Below the pieces are notes generated by a model. That model saw only the letters and a list, made by a program, of their open reading frames with translations. It made no database searches and was not told where the DNA came from. 64,000 nt of DNA. It comes from Faecalicatena contorta (lineage in GTDB: Bacteria; Bacillota; Clostridia; Lachnospirales; Lachnospiraceae). Location of the stretch: NCBI RefSeq assembly GCF_039521745.1, contig NZ_BAAACT010000190.1; one strand, given 5' to 3'. Shown piece by piece: positions 41,954 through 50,352 of the stretch. Each line of letters starts with the position of its first letter. Positions within the stretch are counted from its first letter, which is position 1. The translations under genes were made by a program, and so were the position numbers.

Positions 41954-43627
41954 ATGCCACCAAAAGTAACTGTAAAATTAGTCTTAGAAGAACCAGAGTT
42001 GCAAGGAGCCCTTGTATTAGCCGGAGAGGCAGGCTTAGATCGTGAAGTGAAGGCGGTGACAGTGGCAGAAATTCTCGATATCGCCTTTTATTTAAAGGGC
42101 GGAGATTTTGTACATAGTGTTGCATCCTTTATGGATGAACACAGTGAGAATCAATTATCAGTTGAGGCCTTGTGCGAATGGACGAAAAATTTAATAGATC
42201 ACGGCGCCAGCTGCCTTGCTATTAAAACGAAGCGGTATTTAAAAGAAATTCCGGCGCCTCTTCTGCAGTTAGGCAATGAAAATGATTTTCCCATCATTGA
42301 ACTGCCCCCGGGAGATACGCAGAATGATGTAACGCAATGCGTTTTAAGAGTTGTTATGGAGGCGGAAGAACAAGGTAAGAATCGCAGTTTAACGGCTCTT
42401 TCTAATCTACATGATGCCGTGGTTAATGGGGCATCCATCGTTGATATATCACGAATATTTGCAGGTTATTTGAACAATCCGGTTTTAATCGAGGATCATG
42501 AGTGGCGTTATGTGACGTGCTGCGACAATCAATCAGCAGGAGCTGCCGAAGCCTTGCTTGCCCGCCGCCGGGAAGAAAACCTGCAGGTGATAGTAGATCA
42601 TATTGTTGGCGAGTCATCCATCCGCACTCAAGTGGTCATGGATAATAGAACGATTTGGCAGGAAACATGGCCAATAATATTCAAAGAAAATGTCATAGGT
42701 TATTTCAGCATTTGTGAATATGAGGGGGCAATAACATCCGAGAACCGTCAGCTTGTCGAGCGGTGCCTTGATATTCTGGCTTTGACAATTTATCATCATC
42801 AAAGCTATATTGACAGTACTGCATGGCATACCGGAGAAGTATTTTTACAGGCTCTTTTGGCGGAAAATTACCAAAAAGAAGTTGTCAGCTATTTTGCCCA
42901 AATGATGGGCTTCGATGAAAAGAAGAATATGTCAGCAATCGTCATAAGTCCGATCAGCAAAGCACAGAAGGAACAGCTAAACAGTAAAAACTGGTCTAAA
43001 TATCATTATTTCACAGAGTATGCAATTCACAGCATACAGAGTTTCATAGCGCAGAAGAATTTCAAGGTTATTCTGGGCGGCTATTACGGATTCCTTGTAG
43101 TATTTGTTGATACTGGATCTAAGGGGATACGGGACATGAAACAAATTGGTATGTCCATTTGGGAGTCATTAACTGGCGGAAGAATGAAAATGGATGTTGT
43201 GATGGGGATTGGATGCATAGGCAAGGGAATCCACTCTTACCGTGAAAGCTGTTTGGAAGCTCTTGATGTTGTGCGTTGTATCCGCAGGTTTGGCCTGAAA
43301 GAAAACGTGATGTGTTACGATGAACTTGGGCATTATGCTCTGCTGAATTCTATCCTGCGTAAAGATGAGGCTGCACTGCGTTATAGTCAAACGGTGCTTG
43401 GCAAATTATATAATGACAAAGACGCGGAAGAGTTAGTAAGTACACTTAGTACATATCTGGATAAAAATTGCAGTTATGTAGAAACAAGCCGTGCACTTTA
43501 TCTGCACGTTAACACAGTAAAATACCGCATTAAACAAATACAAGAACGGTTGTCAGTAGATCTTTCCACCCAAGACGGTCGGTGCAGCATTTGGTTAGCC
43601 TTAAGCATTGATCGTTATCTAAAATAA
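41954..43627 (+). CDS. PucR-type transcriptional regulator
   Basis: A 557-residue protein. The N-terminal PucR domain (about 1-125) starts TVKLVLEEPELQGALVLAG and contains VTVAEILDIAFYLKGGDFV. A GAF-like central region follows. The C-terminus has the PucR/CdaR helix-turn-helix: TLSTYLDKNCSYVETSRALY then LHVNTVKYRIKQIQERL. Regulators of this type sense small catabolic metabolites. Lying between hpdC and hpdA, it probably controls the decarboxylase genes, possibly in response to an aryl acetate. The start at 41954 has an AGAGGAAG site. Confidence 0.88.
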   Translation: MPPKVTVKLVLEEPELQGALVLAGEAGLDREVKAVTVAEILDIAFYLKGGDFVHSVASFMDEHSENQLSVEALCEWTKNLIDHGASCLAIKTKRYLKEIPAPLLQLGNENDFPIIELPPGDTQNDVTQCVLRVVMEAEEQGKNRSLTALSNLHDAVVNGASIVDISRIFAGYLNNPVLIEDHEWRYVTCCDNQSAGAAEALLARRREENLQVIVDHIVGESSIRTQVVMDNRTIWQETWPIIFKENVIGYFSICEYEGAITSENRQLVERCLDILALTIYHHQSYIDSTAWHTGEVFLQALLAENYQKEVVSYFAQMMGFDEKKNMSAIVISPISKAQKEQLNSKNWSKYHYFTEYAIHSIQSFIAQKNFKVILGGYYGFLVVFVDTGSKGIRDMKQIGMSIWESLTGGRMKMDVVMGIGCIGKGIHSYRESCLEALDVVRCIRRFGLKENVMCYDELGHYALLNSILRKDEAALRYSQTVLGKLYNDKDAEELVSTLSTYLDKNCSYVETSRALYLHVNTVKYRIKQIQERLSVDLSTQDGRCSIWLALSIDRYLK

Positions 43628-43671
43628 TATTGATCTGCATGGTCTCCGTTCGGGAAGGAATCGTTTAGAAA

Positions 43672-44631
43672 ATGAAACTCAATTCAAATAACGAGGCTGT
43701 CATTTTTGATATCCAGGGTTTCTCGGTGCATGATGGTCCTGGGGGCCGGACATTAATATTTTTTAAGGGCTGTCCGTTAAAATGTTACTGGTGCTGTAAT
43801 CCTGAGAGCCAGCAGCTGCAGCCTCAGCTCATGTATCGTGTTAGTAATTGCGTTGACTGCTACGGTTGTGTAGGCAGGAATATCTGCCCGCATAATGCGA
43901 TTTCCCTGCCAAAGCAAAAGGGGGAGCATGTCTCATTTGACCGTAATAAATGTGACAGCTGTGATACAATTGAATGTTCTGAAAATTGTTATCATGAAGC
44001 GCTAAAAACGGCCGGTAAAGTATACACGATTGATGAGATTATGCACAGAATAGAAAGGGAAAGCCGTTTTTGGGGACCGGGAGGCGGCGTGACTTTAGGA
44101 GGCGGCGAGGTTGCCGTGCAGTATAAGTTTGCTGCTGAGCTTTTGCGCCGCTGCCATGAGCGTTATATCAATACCGCAACTGAATCCTGCAGCTTTGCGC
44201 CATGGCCCCATCTCGAGCAGATTTATGAAAATGTAGACTGGGCATTTACTGACATAAAACATATGGATACCGAAAGGCACAAGGATGCTACTGGGGTTGG
44301 CAACGAGTTGATTCTTGAAAACATAGCAAAAATTGCTGAGCTTGGCCACAAGGGTAAACTTCGCCATATCGTACGGATACCTATCATTGATGGTTATAAT
44401 TCTGATGAATTTAATATTGTAAAAACGATTGCTTATATAAAAGAGATCGGAACGAAAGAGGTTAATATTTTACCATTCCACCGTTTGGGGGCCTCCAAAT
44501 ATGAGCAGCTTGGCCGTATATATGACTGCCGCGATATGACTGGCTGCTCTGAAGATATTCTGCATCGTATTCAAGTACAGTTTCAGATGGCAGGATTAAC
44601 CTGTTATGTCGGCAGTGATACTCCGTTCTAA
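43672..44631 (+). CDS. hpdA: 4-hydroxyphenylacetate decarboxylase activating enzyme (radical SAM)
   Basis: A 319-residue glycyl-radical activase. C34, C38 and C41 in GCPLKCYWC bind the SAM-reactive [4Fe-4S] cluster. A ferredoxin-like insert (about 60-110) has CVDCYGCVGRNICP and CDSCDTIECSENC for two further clusters. VTLGGGEVAVQ is the family's GGE-type SAM motif. It abstracts the hydrogen from Gly856 of HpdB. The AAGGAA site and 44-base gap after the regulator suggest one transcript. Confidence 0.92.
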   Translation: MKLNSNNEAVIFDIQGFSVHDGPGGRTLIFFKGCPLKCYWCCNPESQQLQPQLMYRVSNCVDCYGCVGRNICPHNAISLPKQKGEHVSFDRNKCDSCDTIECSENCYHEALKTAGKVYTIDEIMHRIERESRFWGPGGGVTLGGGEVAVQYKFAAELLRRCHERYINTATESCSFAPWPHLEQIYENVDWAFTDIKHMDTERHKDATGVGNELILENIAKIAELGHKGKLRHIVRIPIIDGYNSDEFNIVKTIAYIKEIGTKEVNILPFHRLGASKYEQLGRIYDCRDMTGCSEDILHRIQVQFQMAGLTCYVGSDTPF

Positions 44632-44728
44632 ACTTCTCTGCCACTGTTTTATCTGCAGGGTTTAACAGGTAAAAGATATGAGATGTAATGGACAGTATAC
44701 GAATTTTCCTTGTTAGCCTATAAAGTAA

Positions 44729-44776
44729 GAATAAGCCAGCCCGCTCCGGTCAGAAAACAGGGTTGGCTTATTTATT
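44729..44776. terminator. bidirectional terminator between hpdA and the GH18 gene
   Basis: ATAAGCCAGCCC (44731-44742) pairs with GGGTTGGCTTAT (44760-44771) with one mismatch; T-rich sequence follows on the plus strand and A-rich sequence precedes it. It lies between two convergent genes. Confidence 0.82.
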
Positions 44777-44791
44777 CGTGCTGATTATTCC

Positions 44792-45907
44792 TTATTTTTC
44801 CAACAGCAGCCAATTCGCCCGAAACGGCCGCATCAGATTCCAGTACCCCACCCCCAGCAGCTCATATTCCCTCGCCAGATTCAGCTTTGCCTCGATGCTC
44901 CTCACATCCTCAAACCAGACTTCATGTGCAATCCCGTTCCTTGTATAGTTAAAGTGAGGGCTTTGTGCAAGATCATCGTATTGTATCGATACCCCGTTTT
45001 CTGCCGCAATGTGCACAGCCTCCACATTGCCGATCAGCCTTGCTTTTGTAATCCCTCTCTCATATGGTAGCTGCCAGTCATACGCATAGTTGGGAATCCC
45101 CATCAGTATCTTTTCCTTCGGTATCTGTGTCAGCGCATACTCCACCACCTGCCGCACCTTATTCAAAGGCGCCACAGCCATAGGCGGTCCGTATGTATAG
45201 CCCCACTCATATGTCATTAGAAAAACATTATCCGCGTTCGCGCCCAGAAGTGCATAGTCCATTCCCTCATATAAAAGGCCCGGCTGATCGGTGGAAGTCT
45301 TTGGCGCCAGCGCAACAGATGTCTTATACCCCTGTGCATTCATAACTTCCCGCACCCTGCCTACAAACTCCGCATATGCAACCCTGTTTTCCGGAAGGAT
45401 ATACTCAAAATCAATATCCACTCCTGAATATCCCCTGTCTTGTACGGTGTACAGTAGGTTGTCGATTACCCTCTGCTGGATCACTTCATTTTCCACCAGC
45501 ACTTTCACCAGCTGGTTATTAAAAGCCCCTCCCGAAAACGGTGTCAGTACCAGCAGCGGTTCAATCCCCGCCTCCCAGGCAGCCTCAATCATCCAAAGAT
45601 CGTCCTGGGGAGGCGGCACAAGTTCTCCCTCAAATGTAAAACCATATGAAAAGACCAATAATTCATTCAGGGCCGGGAACGCCTGTTCCAAAATATACGG
45701 CTCCACAAATGGATATGCATATCCCGTGACTAACATATCTCCACGCATACTTGCAGACTCTTCCGGCTGCAGGATAAGGAGTGCCTGCCCGATCACCAGC
45801 TGATCCTGGCTCGCCAGCTGATTGTCATATACCATTTTCCAGACGGGCACACCCGTCTGTGCTGAAATGGAAAACAATGTATCTCCCTGTTTCACAACAT
45901 AAATCAC
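44792..45907 (-). CDS. LysM-glycoside hydrolase family 18 protein, spore cortex hydrolase type
   Basis: A 371-residue protein. Residues 2-46 are one LysM peptidoglycan-binding module (YVVKQGDTLFSISAQTGVP). Residues 55-371 are a GH18 TIM barrel with the catalytic motif in YSGVDIDFEYI, where the glutamate is the acid/base. Proteins of this plan (SleL/YaaH) act on spore cortex muropeptides as N-acetylglucosaminidases. There is no signal peptide, as in SleL. The start is GTG (45907), since no suitable ATG exists; GGGGGTGA lies upstream within a hairpin. Confidence 0.9.
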   Translation of the reverse strand: MIYVVKQGDTLFSISAQTGVPVWKMVYDNQLASQDQLVIGQALLILQPEESASMRGDMLVTGYAYPFVEPYILEQAFPALNELLVFSYGFTFEGELVPPPQDDLWMIEAAWEAGIEPLLVLTPFSGGAFNNQLVKVLVENEVIQQRVIDNLLYTVQDRGYSGVDIDFEYILPENRVAYAEFVGRVREVMNAQGYKTSVALAPKTSTDQPGLLYEGMDYALLGANADNVFLMTYEWGYTYGPPMAVAPLNKVRQVVEYALTQIPKEKILMGIPNYAYDWQLPYERGITKARLIGNVEAVHIAAENGVSIQYDDLAQSPHFNYTRNGIAHEVWFEDVRSIEAKLNLAREYELLGVGYWNLMRPFRANWLLLEK

Positions 45908-45910
45908 AAA

Positions 45911-45943
45911 ATCACCCCCTATGTAATAACATATGAGGGTGAT
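45911..45943 (-). promoter_or_regulatory. hairpin that buries the GH18 ribosome binding site
   Basis: On the minus strand ATCACCCTCATATGT pairs with ACATAGGGGGTGAT around TATT, with one bulged base and one G-T pair. The GGGGGTGA Shine-Dalgarno lies wholly in the 3' arm, four bases before the GTG start. This would limit translation unless opened. Confidence 0.6.
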
Positions 45944-45952
45944 ATTTTATTT

Positions 45953-46040
45953 ATGCCCACAGGGCACCCCGTAATTCATGCCCTGCGGGCGGATCCGCAG
46001 TAAACTGCGGAATAAGGTATGCCCAAAGGGCACCCCGCGG
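45953..46040 (+). repeat. one full and one partial family B palindromic unit
   Basis: A full unit from about 45953 to 46014 (AGGGCACCCCGTAATTCATG and GATCCGCAGTAAACTGCGGA) is followed by a truncated one (GGTATGCCCAAAGGGCACCC, 46016-46040). The truncation point lies six bases before the stop codon of the 46046-49933 kinase gene. Confidence 0.9.
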
Positions 46041-46045
46041 CTGTC

Positions 46046-49000
46046 TTATTTGTATTCGATTCCCAATACTCTGCAAAGCGTTGACTGCAGCACGCTAACA
46101 TCAATCGGTTTTGCAACATGCGCCGTCATTCCGGCATCCATTGAGGCCTGGATATCCTCGGCAAAAGCATTGGCAGTCATAGCGATAATCGGTATATCCG
46201 CCGCATCCGGCCTGTTCATCCGCCTGATTGCGCGGGTTGCCTCATATCCGTTCATCTCCGGCATCTGTATATCCATGAGAATTGCGTCATAGGCGCCCGG
46301 CCTGTTGTCTGCAAATTCTTTTACCGTTTCCAGCCCATCCGTTTTTACAAGAGAGCTGGCCCCATACATCTCCAGGAGCTCACAGAGAATCTCCGCATTG
46401 ATTGCATTATCCTCGGCTATCAAAAAACGGCGGCCTTCAAGGAATGCGGCATGGTCTTTTCTTTCTCTCCCACCGTCAGGATTCACAGCTGTCCTGTCCG
46501 GTTCCCCCGCCTTCTCACATTCCAAAATGACCTGAAATACAGTTCCCTGGTGCTCTTTGCTCTCCACGATTATGACTCCGCCCATCAGATCCACCAGGCC
46601 CTTGGTGATACTAAGCCCCAGCCCGGTTCCTTCGACACGTGATGTATTGCTGCTGCGGGAAAACGGCTCAAAAATGTGTTTCAAAAACTCCTTCTTCATC
46701 CCCACGCCCGTATCCCGAATTGTAAAGCAGTACCGGACATAGCCATCATCCCGTACCGGAGGCAGCTCTTCCACCAGAAATCCGACCGAACCGCCTTCCG
46801 GTGTAAATTTAATCGCATTACTTAGAATATTAATGAAGATCTGATTCAGGCGCAGCATATCGCCATAAAACCTGAGGTTTGTAATGCCCTCTGCCTGCAT
46901 ATGAAACTGGATTCCTGCTGCCTTCGCCTGGGGTTCTATAATCGCTGCCAGTTCATCCATTAGTTTTGGCAGATGAATTTTCATCCTTCCCAGAGCAATC
47001 TGGGACCGCTCAATCTTGCTCATGTCCAGGACATCATTGATCAGGCTCAGTAAATGTCTGGATGAGATAGAAATCTTCTTCAGGCAGTCCGAAACTTTGT
47101 CCTGGTCGTCAATATGTGCGCATGCCAGAGCAGTCATCCCCATAATCGCATTCATCGGAGTCCTGATATCATGGCTCATGGCCGAGAGGAATTCGCTCTT
47201 CGCCTGGTTTGCCTCCTCTGCAAGTACAAGCGCCTTCTCCAGCGTCCGTTTTGTCTGGCGCTCTGCTGCCAGCATATCTGTTACGTCTGCCCGTACCATA
47301 CAGATTGTCCGGTGATTCTCGTCGCCCCACAGGACATTGATCTGCTTATACAGCACTTCATCTCCCTCTTCATAAGGAAATACAAAATCATATCCCTCCG
47401 GTTTTTCTCCCAGCCTTTCCACCATCGTTTCCACCCGGAACTGCCTGGAAGTTTCTTCCCTGTCTTCTGCTGTTCCAAAGTGGAGGGCAAACTCTTTCAC
47501 CGCGTCCTCGTATTTCTCCAGATAATAAGGCGCTAAATTCTTGAGTACCGTCTCACGTGTATACATTGTCAGGGATGTGGAATTCATATTTATAAAGCAG
47601 GCAAGCTCAAAAGTATAGGCAATCATATTAAGCAGCCCCTGCTGCTCGCGCAGGGATTCCGTAATATCGGAGCGCACCAGGCAGGCTCTTCCGATTCTCA
47701 GGTCAATGGCAGAGACCGTCATATTCTTTGTACGTATATCTCCCTGCTCATCCGTAATGGAAAACGCAAAGGTGTAGGAACCCTTTTCCATCAGGCGTTT
47801 CTTCATTTCTCCCGCCTCCAGCGATCCCCAATACTGTTCGCGGTCTTTCGGCACGACAACCTCTTCTGCCATGAAACGAATTCTTTTTGAATGGCTTCCG
47901 AAAGAATCCGGCAGCCTGTCCGAATTCTTATTATATGCCAAGAGCTTATAAGTATCGTTTATCAGATCCAGGTCAATTACAAAATCGTAGCTGGTCACAG
48001 AAAGCTGATGCAGAATCCGGTTTGTGATTGTCTCGTCCGTAATGTCTGTTACCGTCAGAATCCCGGTAACATCGCCTGTATCCGGAGTCTCTACCAGGTT
48101 CACTTTAAACTTGACATGACGTCCCTTTTCCTCTTTAGGAAGTTTAATAAAACAATGAAGTGTCTGCTCCGTATCATTTCTGCCAAATGCTCTCAGCGTG
48201 GGCTCGTTTAAGTAGGTATCTAAAAAGATCTGCCGCTCTTTTTCGTCCGTCACGAGGCTCGAGATACCGGCAAAAAACTTTTCCCGTTCTGCACTGAATG
48301 TCTTCAACAGATCCGAATCTGTATGGTCGATAATCTCCAGAATCTGGTTCTGGGTTATATTACAGTGCCCGATAATCAGTGCATTCGGATCCGGCGTCCG
48401 GTAATGCTGCATAATCATCTCTTTATACTGCTGCCGGAGCTGCTCCTTCTCGGCGATCTCTCCGCTGATATCGTGATAGACTGCGTAGAACTTTCTTTCG
48501 CCGCTCTCCATTTCAATCAGAGAAAGGTTATTCTTGACCCAAACGTAGCTGCCGTCTCCCCGTTTCAGCCGGTACACCAGTTCACACTGGCTTGCCCCGC
48601 TTTCAATGAATTCCGTAAGCCGAGCGTTCACCCGCTCCAGATCCCGGGCATTCACGCCGGCCATAGCATCCGCACTGTACAGCTCTGATATTTCTTCCTG
48701 GGACATGCCCGTCAGCTCAGCAAAACCTTCCGACACGAATTCAGGTACCATGCTGCCGTCCTCGCAAAGTTTAACTACTGCAATTCCCCCCGGCAGATTC
48801 TTGACAACCGTCTGAAAATACTGTTCCAACCGTTCTTTTTCCCTGCGTGTTCTCACTTCTTCGGTTATATCACGGACATATTTCACATATGCCGGGATAC
48901 CATTCCAGTCAGTCTCGCGGAAACGCGTGCTGAAAAAACGGTCCTGCCCGCTGATCTTCATCTCATGCTCCCGCCCGTCCGCCTCATATTTTGTCAGACC

Positions 49001-49933
49001 GCAGAAATCACAGGGCGCGTGATTTCCATAGATTGCTTCATAGCATTTCCTTCCCACACAGTCACGGTTAGTCAGACCGTCTTTTTCTGGTTCATTCACA
49101 TATAAAAGGTCATAACTATCCTTTGCAATGATATAAATGCTGTCAGCCATTTCGTTGGCAATACTCTGAAACAGCCGGGTCTCCAAAGACATACCGGTAA
49201 ATACCGCATAGAACCTGGTGTTTTCCGAGAGCGGCCCCATGCGCCTGCCATTGAGATGAATCCAGACCAGGCCACCATCCTTATGGCGCATCCGGTATGA
49301 AACATCCAGAACCTCTCCGCTGGACAAAGCCGCCTCTGCCGCTTCCATCACCCGTTCCCTGTCCTGCACGTATACAATATTCAGCGCATTATCCCCGATC
49401 AGTGCTTCATACTCCGCCCTCGTATGCCCCGACAGGGCCATAACACCGTCAGAGAAAAATGTAGGAATAAAACGGTGATTCTCCACGCGATAACTGGCAA
49501 TCCCCCCGGGAATCGAGTTAATCAGGTGCCGCATCTCCAGCTGGGCCTCTTTCAGCTCAGAAATATTATGGAACACGCACAGCAGCAGAGGACACCCGTC
49601 CTCTTCCCCGCTCCATTTTACCTGAACGCGCACCCAGACTATATGCCCGTCACGGTGCTGTTTGCGGAATTCAAATTCCGCCGTCTCGTGAGTACGGATG
49701 ACCTGTTCTGCTATTTGAACCACCATGCCGGTGTCTTCCCGGTAGATAAGTTCTGCCGCATCGCCCTTGCTCAATTCATAGTATTCGTCTACCGTATAGC
49801 CTGACAACTCAGGCACGCCGTCTGAAAAATAGACTGTCTCAAATCTGTCCGATACCTTATAGACGGCAACTCCGCCCGGGATCGCATTGATAATATCCTC
49901 CAGCCGCAGAGCCAGAGGAGTATCGCTGGTCAT
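46046..49933 (-). CDS. multi-PAS hybrid histidine kinase with C-terminal receiver
   Basis: A 1295-residue protein with no clear membrane segment. PAS-type modules occupy about residues 10-500 (four repeats, two opening INAIPGG and INSIPGG) and further degenerate ones follow to about 890. HisKA has SAMSHDIRTPMNAIMG with the phospho-accepting histidine. The ATPase has DTGVGMKKEFL and GTGLGLSITKGL. A receiver (about 1165-1290) has AEDNAINAE and ILMDIQMPEMNG, with the phospho-aspartate in LMD. It is the last gene of the signalling operon; the ATGA start overlaps the HPt stop. Confidence 0.92.
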   Translation of the reverse strand: MTSDTPLALRLEDIINAIPGGVAVYKVSDRFETVYFSDGVPELSGYTVDEYYELSKGDAAELIYREDTGMVVQIAEQVIRTHETAEFEFRKQHRDGHIVWVRVQVKWSGEEDGCPLLLCVFHNISELKEAQLEMRHLINSIPGGIASYRVENHRFIPTFFSDGVMALSGHTRAEYEALIGDNALNIVYVQDRERVMEAAEAALSSGEVLDVSYRMRHKDGGLVWIHLNGRRMGPLSENTRFYAVFTGMSLETRLFQSIANEMADSIYIIAKDSYDLLYVNEPEKDGLTNRDCVGRKCYEAIYGNHAPCDFCGLTKYEADGREHEMKISGQDRFFSTRFRETDWNGIPAYVKYVRDITEEVRTRREKERLEQYFQTVVKNLPGGIAVVKLCEDGSMVPEFVSEGFAELTGMSQEEISELYSADAMAGVNARDLERVNARLTEFIESGASQCELVYRLKRGDGSYVWVKNNLSLIEMESGERKFYAVYHDISGEIAEKEQLRQQYKEMIMQHYRTPDPNALIIGHCNITQNQILEIIDHTDSDLLKTFSAEREKFFAGISSLVTDEKERQIFLDTYLNEPTLRAFGRNDTEQTLHCFIKLPKEEKGRHVKFKVNLVETPDTGDVTGILTVTDITDETITNRILHQLSVTSYDFVIDLDLINDTYKLLAYNKNSDRLPDSFGSHSKRIRFMAEEVVVPKDREQYWGSLEAGEMKKRLMEKGSYTFAFSITDEQGDIRTKNMTVSAIDLRIGRACLVRSDITESLREQQGLLNMIAYTFELACFINMNSTSLTMYTRETVLKNLAPYYLEKYEDAVKEFALHFGTAEDREETSRQFRVETMVERLGEKPEGYDFVFPYEEGDEVLYKQINVLWGDENHRTICMVRADVTDMLAAERQTKRTLEKALVLAEEANQAKSEFLSAMSHDIRTPMNAIMGMTALACAHIDDQDKVSDCLKKISISSRHLLSLINDVLDMSKIERSQIALGRMKIHLPKLMDELAAIIEPQAKAAGIQFHMQAEGITNLRFYGDMLRLNQIFINILSNAIKFTPEGGSVGFLVEELPPVRDDGYVRYCFTIRDTGVGMKKEFLKHIFEPFSRSSNTSRVEGTGLGLSITKGLVDLMGGVIIVESKEHQGTVFQVILECEKAGEPDRTAVNPDGGRERKDHAAFLEGRRFLIAEDNAINAEILCELLEMYGASSLVKTDGLETVKEFADNRPGAYDAILMDIQMPEMNGYEATRAIRRMNRPDAADIPIIAMTANAFAEDIQASMDAGMTAHVAKPIDVSVLQSTLCRVLGIEYK

Positions 49934-50304
49934 GGCTGTGCCGCCCTTTTCAGGGCCCTCCTCAGCTCATCCGCCCTTTCGAATTCGCTTTCAATTTCCT
50001 GATATAAATCAGCATACGCTGCCTCTTCCTTACAGATACGGAGAGGTTCTACGATAGCGCATACCTTGTCAAACAGCGGGGTAAGCCCCATATTCCCTGC
50101 AACACCTTTCAGCGTGTGCGCCGCCTCAAAAGCGCCTTTCAGGTCATTGCCCTCCAGCGCGGTATGTAATTTGCTGATACTATCATCCTCAAAAAACTTG
50201 TCCAGAAACTTCATGTACATCTCTTCATTATTGATAAAACGTGCCATAGTGATCCCATAGTCTCCCCCATAGGCCTCGAATATCTCTTTAAATCCGCTCA
50301 TCAT
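49930..50304 (-). CDS. histidine phosphotransfer (HPt) protein
   Basis: A 124-residue single-domain HPt. The phospho-histidine lies in EAAHTLKGVAGNMGL. It would pass phosphate from the receiver domains of the hybrid kinases to another receiver, for example that of the REC-GGDEF-EAL protein. The ATG at 50304 is chosen because AAAGGAGG lies seven bases upstream; the ATG at 50310 is too close to it. Confidence 0.93.
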   Translation of the reverse strand: MMSGFKEIFEAYGGDYGITMARFINNEEMYMKFLDKFFEDDSISKLHTALEGNDLKGAFEAAHTLKGVAGNMGLTPLFDKVCAIVEPLRICKEEAAYADLYQEIESEFERADELRRALKRAAQP

Positions 50305-50352
50305 CCCCATGCCTCCTTTCTGATTCCAATACTGCCTGCCATCTTTGTATCG

